A DNA stretch of 64,000 bases from Scleromitrula shiraiana (lineage: Eukaryota > Ascomycota > Leotiomycetes > Helotiales > Sclerotiniaceae): the NCBI GenBank assembly GCA_028455995.1, contig JABELC010000003.1:1364001-1428000 (forward strand), written 5' to 3'. Positions within the stretch are counted from its first letter, which is position 1; every line of letters begins with the position of its first letter. The position numbers were made by a program, and so were the translations under genes. The notes under the pieces were generated by a model, which saw only the letters and a list, made by a program, of their open reading frames with translations, searched no databases and was not told the origin of the DNA. This document shows, one piece after another, positions 45,898-56,276 of the stretch.

Positions 45898-47450
45898 AGA
45901 GATGTATGTATATGTCATTTTGGATGCATGGATGGAGTTGAGAGATCGGAGATATTATCTATCGATAGAGATAGAGAGAAATGTTATCGAAAGAAAAAGG
46001 TGGTTCGTTCGGGCAGAAATGTACGATATAGAGATTTTTCTATACAGGAAACTCATTGGTAGATTTTACGAGTTAAATTATATACATAATACAAACAAGC
46101 GATGAATTATATATATATACATATGATATATATGATATCTCATATATCCAGTATCTGAAACTGAAAGAGATGCAAGAAGATGATACCGGTAGATATACGA
46201 TACATCCATGTGATTATCGATATTAGGTAGGATATCGTAAGCCCTAGAGTAAATCTACGAGTACTATTATTTAATAAGTACTATTGAGTATATAGTTTAT
46301 AGCTAGTAGATGCTAGACTAGATTCAAGTTAAAACTACCGGTAGATGCTTTATTATTATTATTATTATTAGTAGCTAATATTAGTTCAATAATCTCCCCC
46401 CCCCCCAAGGTGAGTGAGGAGAAATTATGCATTTAATAAGCCACCCCCAATTCTTTTTGGGATTGCAATGTTCATGGAGTGATAACTTGACTATATTATA
46501 TATTACTTATTAGATATTGGATATTAGATATTGGATATTAGATATTATATATTAGATACAAGATATAAGATATTATATATTGGATATTATATATTAAATA
46601 TCAAATATTAGATGTAAGATATTGAATATTATATACTATACATTATACACTACACACTACACACTACACACTACACACTACATACTACACACTACAATAA
46701 TAATGCACCCACCTAATACACACACTCACAATCACATCACTTAAACAACACCTGCGATTTATTTTGTAGTAGATAATTGAACTTCATTAATCCATTCAAT
46801 TCAATTCAATACAATACAATTCGATCTCGGATATTGGTACCATTTACAACAAATTTCAATTTCATTCAATTTTCTTTTCTTTTCTTACTCTCTTCTCTTC
46901 TATTCTCTTCTCTTCTCTTTTTTCCCTTATTTTATTCCCTTTCTTATTCTTGAGTTGGTTTTTTTTTTTCTTATACTATCAAATCAGAGATTTTTCTTCA
47001 ATACATTTTCATAACATTCGACCTCGATACTGTAGTAGTAAGATTAGGAGATTAAGAATAACCGCATTAACAAACCCCCCCCGCCCCCCTCCCCATCACA
47101 TCACGAAGGATTGGATTGTCACACAGATACACATACAACTCAGCGCAAAAACATCCAACAACGAAACAAAAAGAACAACATCCCACCTCCCACGATATTC
47201 CCTCCCAATCATCCATCTACGACAGCGTGTCACCACATACCAGAGACTTCTTTCCAATTTCAGCTTTACTTCTCTTTCAATTTCTACAACATTAGTTCCT
47301 CCAGTTCGTTCAACTCGATCCTATACAATCTCCTCATATACCACCCGATCATTACTTTAACAATTTACGAATTCGCATTTAATCCTTCTATGACCTTCGA
47401 TTATCCTCACATCGTGGAAAGAAGGTAGTAGAAGGAACAAATATAACATC
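45898..47450. promoter_or_regulatory. Repeat-rich upstream region of the F-box gene
   Basis: This 1.55-kb region contains dense simple sequence, including TTA repeats at about 46352-46370, a C-run near 46397, the array listed separately, and long CT-rich and poly-T stretches at 46870-46970. Short frames at 46950-47428 are low-complexity and overlapping, and I do not accept them as genes. Confidence 0.5.
46508..46697. repeat. Compound minisatellite (GATATTxxATATTA units, then ACACTAC units)
   Basis: About 130 bp of degenerate TTAGATATTGGATA-type units pass directly into seven or so copies of ACACTAC-type units ending near 46697. The region is non-coding and likely length-variable. Confidence 0.85.
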
Positions 47451-49232
47451 ATGTATTCGAATAATCCGTCTCGAGTTGAAGAACCAACGCAGAATTTATT
47501 TTCCATTATGACAACCGCTTCGACACCAGTGACCCCTGGTCCATCAACGCCGATCACGCGACCATTATTACCCTCCGAGCAGAAGCAAGTCGATTCTATA
47601 TTAAAGATTGAGAGACCGGCCTCGACACCATTTCCTCGGCAGGAATTAGATGGGGAGATTTCCCAGGGGCCGCTGGGCCTAAACAACTCACAATGGATAA
47701 AAGAGCCATCACCTGTTCAACAACAGGTTCCGGATATAGGATCACCCTTGTGCGAACTTCCAGTTGAGATACACGAACACATCCTCGATCATTTATTCGG
47801 AACTAGAGCTGCAGCGTCTGCGAGAACTATGTCGCCTGGCAGATCGAAAGTACTTCGAGGCTGGGGTTCTGCTTTGAGACATTCAAGACGTCGTGAAGTT
47901 TCAGAACTGGCTCTCGTGAGTGCTCAATGGAGAACACTTATACAGGAAAGATTATATCGGCATCTCAAGATTAAGGGAACGAGGGATTCTATTGATCAGG
48001 CTTCATCGTGGTTTTATGAACATCCACATTTGTGCGCTTACATTAAGCATATTGAAATATGGTTTCCCGTCTTTCAGCAGAAGAAGGTGACTTCCAATCA
48101 AATTCTACGTATACCTTCAACCGTTCCGGACCGTTCTACTTTAATCCGCTCACTGGCACGTATAGGCGCAGAACCTACTACCGGCGTCTCGTATTTATCC
48201 CCATCGAACAATTGCTCATTAGAGGAGATCTTCCAATTTGTACGAACGACATTCTCGGAAGCATGCATCTTGACTTTGGAGGGTGGAGATAGAAAAAAAC
48301 CACCTCAAGTTGAGCTATTTAAACATCCCGAAACGAAGTCGCAACTTCCCACCATCGATACGATCAGTACGTTAGTCTGTAAAGGACAATACAATATTCT
48401 CCGAACAAACGAAGATTTTCAGGTCATTGCAGCAGCATTACCAAACCTGAGTGAGTGGCATGGGTCATATGCTAAACCGAAATCGAAGGCATATCTATGC
48501 ATTGCACAAATCGCTCCCCGGTTACCACACAACCTCACACATCTCAATCTCTGTCTTGAGAACGACTATCGCAGAGAAGCCTTGTTCCCAGCCTTTTTCA
48601 GGAAAGTCGCCCTGAATACACATTTCTGTGATCAATTGGCCAAATCAATCCCAACTCTCGAACACTTGGCGTATACCGGTAGAGTTTGTCATTCATTCTT
48701 CGATACGGCAGCCAGGCTTTCGAATCGCCGAACAACGAGATTGAAGAGTGTCGAGCTTATTGTTAAGAATTGTTGCCGGCCAAATCAACAATGGAATGAT
48801 GGATCGGGTATAAGTGATATGTCTTTCATCTTAGCATTTGAAGCATTAGTTTTATCTGGGGTACGAGCGATGGACAAATTGACAGCTCTTGAATACCTGA
48901 GGATTAGGTTCATTGATCTTGGTAAGTCTTCATATTCTTATCTACATGTGACATGGTTAACAATAAGTATAGAATCTCAAGTTCCGCCACTAAATCCTTA
49001 CTTCGAGATGGTAAATAACAAATGCACAGGGCTCTGGAGCCCTGCCATTGTTGATGAGTTGGCCAGGAGTAGACCATCTGCATGCATTGTGGAGAAATCG
49101 GAAACGCTTGGGGAAGTGGAAGTTAGCAAGGACGGACAATTTATGATGAGCCCTACATTTTCCAAAACTCGACCACGATCCATCAAAGTCTCAAGTTATC
49201 TTGCTTTATCCAGTGGTATCACCATCACGTAA
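47451..49232 (+). CDS. F-box-like protein
   Basis: The span reads open, but a 51-nt in-frame intron at 48922-48972 (GTAAGT donor, ATAG acceptor) is likely, leaving 576 residues. An F-box-like motif lies near residues 99-145 (LCELPVEIHEHILDHLFG, then LALVSAQWRTLIQERLYRHLKI), after a Pro/Thr-rich N terminus. The rest has loosely repeating Leu-rich segments but no named domain. F-box proteins link substrates to SCF ubiquitin ligases through Skp1. That role is a family expectation, and the target is unknown. The alternative ATG at 47508 would shorten the N terminus by 19 residues. Confidence 0.75.
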   Translation: MYSNNPSRVEEPTQNLFSIMTTASTPVTPGPSTPITRPLLPSEQKQVDSILKIERPASTPFPRQELDGEISQGPLGLNNSQWIKEPSPVQQQVPDIGSPLCELPVEIHEHILDHLFGTRAAASARTMSPGRSKVLRGWGSALRHSRRREVSELALVSAQWRTLIQERLYRHLKIKGTRDSIDQASSWFYEHPHLCAYIKHIEIWFPVFQQKKVTSNQILRIPSTVPDRSTLIRSLARIGAEPTTGVSYLSPSNNCSLEEIFQFVRTTFSEACILTLEGGDRKKPPQVELFKHPETKSQLPTIDTISTLVCKGQYNILRTNEDFQVIAAALPNLSEWHGSYAKPKSKAYLCIAQIAPRLPHNLTHLNLCLENDYRREALFPAFFRKVALNTHFCDQLAKSIPTLEHLAYTGRVCHSFFDTAARLSNRRTTRLKSVELIVKNCCRPNQQWNDGSGISDMSFILAFEALVLSGVRAMDKLTALEYLRIRFIDLGKSSYSYLHVTWLTISIESQVPPLNPYFEMVNNKCTGLWSPAIVDELARSRPSACIVEKSETLGEVEVSKDGQFMMSPTFSKTRPRSIKVSSYLALSSGITIT

Positions 49233-49732
49233 ATATCATGCTGGCTTCGAATATATTAGGCATAATATGCCAAAAGGGGGGAAGTAAGGGGAATTAGATT
49301 TTCTTTGTCATCTTTTTCTTAATGGAGTATAAAAGGTGTAAATAATGGATGGGATGATCTTTGGGCATATAATATTGCTGATCAACGATCTAGCTTGGAC
49401 TGGATTTGAACTGGGATTTGGGCTGGACGGAGCTGGGATGGGATGGAGCTGTGCATATTACCATGAGCATTGTGCTAGCATTTGTTAGGAGTTTAATTAC
49501 CCATCTGTTTTGCTCTTTCCATAGGTATCTTTTAAAGGTTGTAAATGTCGATTTTTAGCTCTTAGAGAGTGGCACTGTTTCCATTTTACTGAATGAATTG
49601 CTTTTATAGATCTATCTATATAAGATCATACGCTTTTCCTTTTCCTTTTCCGTTTCCTTTTCTGTCCATCGTTGACATGCTAATGACATTATCCCTCCCA
49701 CTTATTTCCACACCATTATTTCTCATCCCCTC
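49233..49732. other. Convergent 3' flanks
   Basis: Non-coding sequence lies between the F-box and GPI14 stop codons, with a CTTTTC repeat near 49635. I see no gene. Confidence 0.45.
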
Positions 49733-51221
49733 CTATTTACTCCCAATATCCACAACAACAATCCCCAAAATCCAAACATTAGTTACAAAGAACAACAAAC
49801 TACTAACCCATAACCCCGGCACAAAAGTACTAATCCCTAGAAACTCAAGCTGGAACGCTTGATGTAGCCATAATGCTTGTGTGATTACCCATAGGAAGAG
49901 AGCCGTGAATCCGAGACGGGGCCGTGAGATAAGTGATGAGGTGGGGAGGTATAGGGGGAGGAGAATGGTGTACCAGAGGAAGTACTAGGGGTGATGGGTT
50001 GTTAGTGGGAAGCGAAGGGAAGGGAAGGGAAGAGAAGAGAAGAGAAGAGAAAGGAAAATGAAGGAAGATATAGATAAGTAAATAAACAAATGGAGCAATA
50101 CCTGACTAGTGCAAACTTTATTGAAAGCCACGAAAGCGAAAGTCTGCGCGAGCATGGTAGCTGGTAAATCCTTCTTGGCGAGGATAAGAGGGAGAGCGAC
50201 GATGGAGAGGAATAGTTGGGGGACGAAGGCGAGTTTTTCGAGGGGTAGGGTGGATGAGGAGGGGAATGCGGAACGTAGGTAGAGGAGTGTGTTGTAGGGG
50301 GAGAAATTATGTCGGTGGTCGATTCGTATGAGGTGGTGGAGGTAGGTGTGGTGGAGGAATGGGGGTCCGTAGCTTTGGGGTTGTTTGTTAGATGGAAGAG
50401 GGGGTTATGATAGGGAGGAAGGATGTAGATAGAACTTACATGTAATACATAACCGCGTTCAAAGCCCCAAAAGTAAACAAACTCGACATCACAAAAATGA
50501 CTCTCTCCCAACTCACAAACCCCACCACCTTTCCCCACAAACCCTCCCTTCCCCCTCTCATCCCCTTTCCCTTCCCCCCTCTCCGCCCAACTCTCTCCCC
50601 ATCCATCCACCACAAAACCGCCCCCCCATACACAACCGGATAAATCTTAAAATGCGTCGCCAGCCCCAACACCCCCCCGGCAACCCACCACCTCCTCCCC
50701 ATCACCGCCCAAACCAGCGCAACCGTCATCACGCCCAAAATCCCCTCGCTACTCCCCCTCGTGCTAATCGTCGCAACCATCGGGTTCAATAGCCAAATAC
50801 ATGCGTATTTCCCGGCCAAATGCCCGCTCAACCCTATACCGCCTGAGCCCTGGGGTTTTCGCAACACAAGGAGGAGGAGATACCCGGCCAGGACATCGCA
50901 AGATGCGAAGAGGATTTTCCCGAAATGAAACCAAACGAGTTGCGGGGAATAGGTTGTGGGGAGGAGAAGCCAGGAGAGAAGCGGTGTGTAGCGGTAGGTT
51001 TCGCGGGCGTAGGGGGATTGCGATTGCGAGATGTAGGTTGAGGAGGAGGTGAAGACGTGGTAGTCTATGTCTGTGTATTTGAGGGGGGAATGTGCGTCTT
51101 GGTGGAGGCCGTAGAGGAAGAGGGTGAGGCGGAGGAGGGTGGCGAGGAGGAGGAGGTGGGGGGTGGAGGATAGGAGGGGGGGTTTGATGGGGGAGGGGGT
51201 GGTGGAGGTGGAGGGTGACAT
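49733..51221 (-). CDS. GPI14: GPI mannosyltransferase 1 (PIG-M/Gpi14)
   Basis: Exons at 51221-50440, 50372-50102 and 49984-49733 give 434 residues. The enzyme adds the first mannose to the glycosylphosphatidylinositol core in the ER, from dolichol-phosphate-mannose. The family DxD-type site is TDIDYHVFT (Asp51, Asp53) after the first membrane helix. YRYTPLLSWLLLP, FGKILFASCDVLAGYLLLL, WLLNPMVATISTRGSSEGI, GLATHFKIYPVVY, the HHTYLHHLIRIDHRHNFSPYN loop and FNKVCTSQYFLWY follow in the family order. About ten membrane segments are visible. The second intron is stuffed with AAGGG/AGAAG repeats (about 50010-50060). It shares a 325-bp divergent promoter with TRAX. Confidence 0.93.
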
Positions 51222-51546
51222 TTTGGGAGTGAGGAGGGGTGGTGGTGGTGGTTGTTTGGATCTATACTTTGTACATTGGCGGGGATTGGAGTATTATTTA
51301 TTTGAAGTGTAATAACTCCTGAAGTTGTAGATCCTCAATCCTCAATATTTTTATATTCTATTGCTGCACGTGTACAAAGTGAATTTACAACAATCGAGTC
51401 GTGATATAAACACGCCTAAATATTAATCCACTTACTCAAAACCCCACCACAAAAGAAAAACATCCAATCCATTCAATCCCTGTCTGTAACTTGCCTGCAT
51501 CCAATTATCACGAAATTCAAACATCTCTCCTCTTCTCTTCTTCAAC
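51222..51546. promoter_or_regulatory. Divergent promoter GPI14 / TRAX
   Basis: This 325-bp region lies between the two starts. A CACGTG palindrome is present at about 51367-51372, and a CT-rich leader precedes the TRAX ATG. Confidence 0.45.
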
Positions 51547-52573
51547 ATGCAAGAAACACGAGAATCGACTTCAGCCATGCCCTCTATTAAACGTCATCGC
51601 GATGGAACGTCCAAATCTAGTGATTCGGCATCATCAGCCTCAACATCTCAATTTATGCCCATGTTTGAGATTTTTCGTTCGGAACTTGATGAACATCATG
51701 ATCGACGTGAGAGGATTATAAAAGCTTCGAGAGATATCACTGCTTTGAGTAAGAAGATGTATGATATATCTCCATGTCATTTCCCATCATAAACATAATA
51801 ATAGATTCATAAACTGACCCATTGATAGAATCTTCGCTTTACAAAGGTACTTTACCACCCAAACATACCATCATATATGATATACAAATTTCACGTGCAC
51901 TCAAACCAACTAACATACCTCTCCCTTCCTATCCAGAGCACAAAAACTCCAACGCCCACTCCCACCCAAAATTGCCACTGAAACTCAAGAGCGACTGACC
52001 ACCATAAACACCCTCTTCACATCCATTGTACCCGATCTAACCGGTCTAAACGCCTGGCGTTACCAGCGTCAAATCAGTGGCGGTATCCAAGAATTCATGG
52101 AGGCCATTTCATTCCATCACTATCTAACCACGCAATCCATAATATCTCTATCATCTTCTCAAGCTATTCTACCGCAGGGTGTAGAGCTAATGGGCGATGA
52201 TTACGTCCTTGGATTATTTGATCTCGTGGGGGAGATCATGAGATTTGCAGTTACGCGGATGGCGACAGATGGGGGCTTACCTAGTGGTGGTTCGGAAGGA
52301 GGAGAAGGAGAAAACGAAGGAGGAGGAGAGAAAAGGACGATTTTGGAGGATATGAGGGCGATAAGGAGGAAGTTTGAAGAGCTGGATACGACGAGGTGTG
52401 GGGGTACTGGGCTGGGCAAGGATGTGGAGAAGAAGATGGAGGTGATGAGGACTTGTGTTGAGAAAGTGGAGACGGCGGTTTATGGAATGATTGTTAGGGG
52501 GAGGGAGAGACCGAAGGGTTGGGTTATGGATTTACCTAGTGGTGGGGCGACGGGTGAGGTGGAGGGTTATTGA
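51547..52573 (+). CDS. Translin-associated factor X (TRAX/translin family)
   Basis: Exons at 51547-51758, 51829-51846 (18 nt) and 51937-52573 give 288 residues. Landmarks are FRSELDEHHDRRERIIKASRDITALSKK, then, across both introns, IIFALQRAQK. WRYQRQISGGIQEFMEAISFHHYL and GDDYVLGLFDLVGEIMRFAVTRM follow, with RTILEDMRAIRRKFEEL at the end, all in the order of the translin fold. SRDIT and the length favour TRAX over translin. TRAX pairs with translin in an RNA-binding and RNA-cleaving octamer (C3PO), and in Neurospora this complex trims tRNA leaders. A Gly/Glu-rich insertion (about residues 180-200) is extra. The 18-nt microexon is needed to keep the helix intact. Confidence 0.92.
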
Positions 52574-52799
52574 TGGGAACTTTTGTGCGCGTAAAGATAG
52601 GTGGATGTTTGAGAATGGGTATCATGACTATGTTATGTTATGCCATGTATGGATTCGCTGAAGTGGGAGTTTGCTTCTATACTGTCAATCAATAGCTAGT
52701 CAAAATTGATTGCTACCAAAATCCTCACTGTTGGTATTTCTTATATACACCCAAAGAGTGCGTTTTTAAAAGATTGCAACTGCTAGCTAATTAGATTTC

Positions 52800-52972
52800 T
52801 AATATCCGTTCAGAACATAGATATCGAAACATATATTTGAATATCTATTTCCACTTTGAACATTTGAATATTCATTCTTTTGATGGATTTTGAATACATA
52901 TATCAAATACAGATATTCATCATCAAATTTGAATACAGTTGTACATTAGTTGAATGAACATTCAGAACCTAA
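52800..52972 (+). repeat. Dispersed repeat, copy B
   Basis: This is the second copy of the diverged repeat described at 16129-16330, in the same orientation, ending in CATTAGTTGAATGAACATTC. It stops about 20 bp before the end of the regulator pseudogene. There is no coding potential. Confidence 0.65.
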
Positions 52973-53553
52973 AAAGCTCGTTGAGGAATCATCATAAAAA
53001 CTCAAATGGATTTTCCATGCTTTCTTGCATTATACCTCGCACCTCCTTAGTTAAATCCTCCCAGTCATTACTTAGCACCCCCAAAATAGCCTCCACTTCC
53101 CTGACCCCACTGTCACCAATCCACCAAACATTCCTAGCTCTCACAAGAAAGGCAAAGAAAAACGCCAATAACAGCATTGCTCTTGGCTTCTGTTGCTCCA
53201 CCAATTCTACAAATTCCCCCTTAATAAAAAATGGAAATCCGAGCAGAAAACAACATATAGTTGCCTCGTTCTCATGTTCCCGTATCAGTTTATGCACATA
53301 CCCCAAATAACAAACCGTAGACAAATACGCATTCTCCCCATCCCGATCCCACTCTTCACTCTTCAAATTCTCCTCCAAGCGTCTCAAAAACTGGCGAAAT
53401 CCATCCGCATTACTCTCCTTAAAAACCGACTCGGGATTCACTAACGTAGACATCCTCTTCATAAATTTCTACCCCATGCTCCTCTCCACATCTACATTCC
53501 CCTCCTTAGCCCCACGAACAATACATTCACACGCAGCTTTAAAAGCCATGGTG

Positions 53554-53573
53554 CCCCCCCCCCCCCCCCCCCC
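53554..53573. repeat. Homopolymer run of 20 C
   Basis: Twenty consecutive C residues lie within the regulator pseudogene (poly-G on its coding strand). Runs this long are replication- and sequencing-error prone, so the exact length is uncertain. Confidence 0.85.
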
Positions 53574-53748
53574 TGGTAATCCGTAACCACTCTTTAGAAA
53601 CCCTATACGGCTCCCTCTCTCTCGTCCGCAAAGCAGCAAGTGAAATGCGCACACACGCGTAGTTTACTCGAGGCTAAACAAATCTCATCCGCGTTCCTGG
53701 GACTCGGATTCGATACGTCGATTCTGTGGGCGCGGATGGCGAGGTCGA

Positions 53749-53778
53749 GGTATTGGTATTGGTATTGGTATTGGTATT
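53749..53778. repeat. GGTATT hexamer repeat, five units
   Basis: Five tandem GGTATT units lie in the regulator pseudogene. On its coding strand they would read alternating Gln-Tyr. Microsatellite expansion probably postdates loss of constraint. Confidence 0.88.
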
Positions 53779-54463
53779 GGTGTACTTCTACGATGGAGGT
53801 CTCGCGCTCGGGGTTGCCAGTGCTGGATGAGAGTGTGGAGATATGGAGCGCGGAGACGCAGTAGATAGATTGCAGGAGGGCGTTAATTTTTAAGAGCCAA
53901 TTCGGGAACGGTTTTGGTGAAGATTTCGTGCCTGGCTTTGTCGGGTTGGGTGGGGGTGAGGGGGGAGAAGGTGCGGCTTGTTTCGGTGGTGTGGGGGTGG
54001 AGGAGGGAGAGTTCTCGGAGACGCTTTTCGGGAGTCTCGAGGGGAGTTGGACTGTTTAGGTGGAGGGGTGATAGTTTGAGTCCTGGGGTGCCACTTTCTA
54101 TGGAGGTGGTTTGGTTGGGCTTGGTCGGTTGTTTGGTGCTGGTGGGGTCGTAGATATATTCTACGGAGTGACAGTTACAACTTGAACATACGGGGCGAGT
54201 CTCATCGCACTAGGTTCAGAGTCGCAATATCATCCCTCAAATTGTTCTCTACTTCGACGGACCTTGACTCTTCTTGCTCTGCATTTCAGACACCCGGTTC
54301 TAGTTTTCCGGTGACGAGCTTTCAAAGGATTATTCTTTTCGGTAGTATTTTCAGGAGTCCATTCTACCCATTCCAGCTCAGTATTGGCAACACCATCAAC
54401 CTCTTCTTCTCTTCCATTTTTGGGCTGAACTACAGCGACATTGGAATCAGAAGTTGAGGTCAC

Positions 54464-54889
54464 TTTACACCAGTTTCAGTCTTGCATCCGATAAGTAGGA
54501 GACTTGATTAATGCATATCAACAAGTAAAGAAATTTGTTTGTTAGCATATGCATAACTAGCTATTCTCAACAGTACTAATCCCATATACGTAACCATATG
54601 GTCCGGATATCAATCTGGGTATATTCCAAGGATATAAGCACTTTGCTTCTTTCTGAATTCCGCACTAGCTTCTTGTACCCTCCTGCAACTTCTATTATTG
54701 ATAGTGCACATGGTTCGCACGTGCTTTACTTTATCTATATGTTCCGTAGGCTATCCGCATCTCCACGTCACATCCACAAGGTTACATCCACAACATCATA
54801 TCCACAACATTATATCCACAACTTGAACGTCTGTCACTTCTACTCGTCATTCGCTTTCTGTTCCTTTTATCCACAATTTAACATTTATA
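54464..54889. other. Interval between regulator pseudogene and AT-rich block
   Basis: Non-coding, with ATCCACAA-type repeats near 54775-54825 (CATCCACAAC units). No gene is visible. Confidence 0.45.
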
Positions 54890-55660
54890 TAAATTAGATA
54901 CTTGAAGGAGATCTACCTTGCAATCAATAAAACCTCTATCAAAAAAAATTTTAATACATAATCATCTCTTTTCTATATTTCTAATTTTATACTACTAGTA
55001 TATTATAATTAATTTTCATAAATCATTAAATTCTAATGTCCAAGTCCCTTAATTCAAATAAAATTCTAACTTGTATAACTTAATTTTATAAATTATAAAA
55101 TCTAACTTGAAATTATAACCGTGACTGTCTTAGTACTTACTTAGATAATTTCTTATTAATCTTTCAAGTTCTATCTTCATTCTAATCATGCTCTATATTT
55201 TATCTCGATTAATTAATATTGATCCACCATTTGAATGAAACCCTCTACGAGACGAGATATAATGAGATATAGTACCTATAGAACATACCTCGTTATATCT
55301 TGCCCCTTAACTTTTACAATATTTTTTATAATCATGAATATACAATATGGTTAATTCATATCACTTAATATATGTATAATCGTTATTCCTTTTTCTTTAT
55401 TTCTAATATCTATACAATAATATTTCTTAAACCAATTCTAGTAGATTTACAAATATTTTTACTTAGTCTTATTATTATTCTTTTCCATCTACTATATTCA
55501 CATTGAAATCAAAGATGATCAAATTAATACTCATCAATCTCAATAATCTTCCTTTTTTATAGATATCAACTTAAAAAATATTCATTTATATTTCATATCA
55601 CTTATTTCTTAATAATTCTATCTACATTTCATTCCTATATTAATCTCAATCCTTGCTTTT
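54890..55660. other. AT-rich, RIP-like block
   Basis: About 770 bp with very high A+T, many TA steps and no long open frame. It contrasts sharply with the flanking DNA. An imperfect inverted pair near 55253-55307 (GAGATATAATGAG against CTCGTTATATCTT) is the only internal structure I see. It is most likely a repeat erased by RIP, but no parental element is recognisable. Confidence 0.55.
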
Positions 55661-56276
55661 GATATTTATGTGTGCTTTCTTTTAGTCAAATTAACGGTAT
55701 TTTGGCGGTTTTCAAAACCTAGAACTAGATCATATTTGCCGGCCAGATACTATAGATAGTGTCTGCAACCTTGATTAGGATCGGACTGCTCTTGTTTTTC
55801 ACATGAATTTTCATCATCCAGGCGTTCCGTGCTGCAAACACTGCTCTAATCGCCTTCACCGTTTGATTTTTGTAACAGTCTTAGCTGTAAGTCGTCAATG
55901 TGTGTTCTACAGATTGTATTTAAGTCATTTGCTCTGGCAAACAGCCACTCTAATCTCCTGTTCTTGGAAAACTACTATCCAGAAAAAAAACCAACTTCCC
56001 AATTCGACTTGTTGTGTCTGGCTCACTAGGAATGTTATTAGACATTGCGACACTTTCATTATCTCTGTTTATCATTAAGTCCCTTCAAATGAGCCTCCGA
56101 AGGAGAACAATGATATCTGGGATACTTGCATTAGTAATTTTGTAAGCACGTATGCCATCAAAATCATAGGTCGATTATAACTGAAAAGCAATACATATAT
56201 AGAACTAGAAATAACCAATAAAATCCATTTGAATATATGCATTCGTGCTACCTCGAAGAGTTAAAAGAATTGTTAA
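55661..56276. other. 3' flank of the AKT2-like hydrolase gene
   Basis: Non-coding sequence with a single 91-codon featureless frame (55803-56078). No gene is supported. Confidence 0.4.

Larger units (their letters stand above)
52992..54463 (-). pseudogene. Zn2Cys6 transcription factor (Upc2-like), multiply broken
   Basis: Minus-strand pieces in order rebuild a fungal Zn2Cys6 regulator. They are a zinc cluster split by a 53-nt intron (54262-54210) as GCLKCRARRVK plus CDETRPVCSSC, a Ser/Pro linker, the activator-middle segment TKTVPELALKN then ALLQSIYCVSALHIS, and the C-terminal segment GFPFFIKGEFVELVEQQKPRAMLLLAFF...VWWIGDSGVREVEAIL. Lesions are as follows. No in-frame ATG is seen (GTG at 54463). 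The sixth zinc ligand appears as Tyr (HSVEYIYD). One extra T near 53884-53890 shifts the frame. A GGTATT repeat and a 20-base C-run interrupt the middle. In-frame stops lie before the last segment. The protein would have controlled local genes; I infer it is dead. Confidence 0.75.

Noticed and set aside
46950..47428. Frames of 105-136 codons before the F-box gene
   Set aside because: They are made of poly-T, CT-rich and C-rich leader sequence, have no domain and overlap in two frames.
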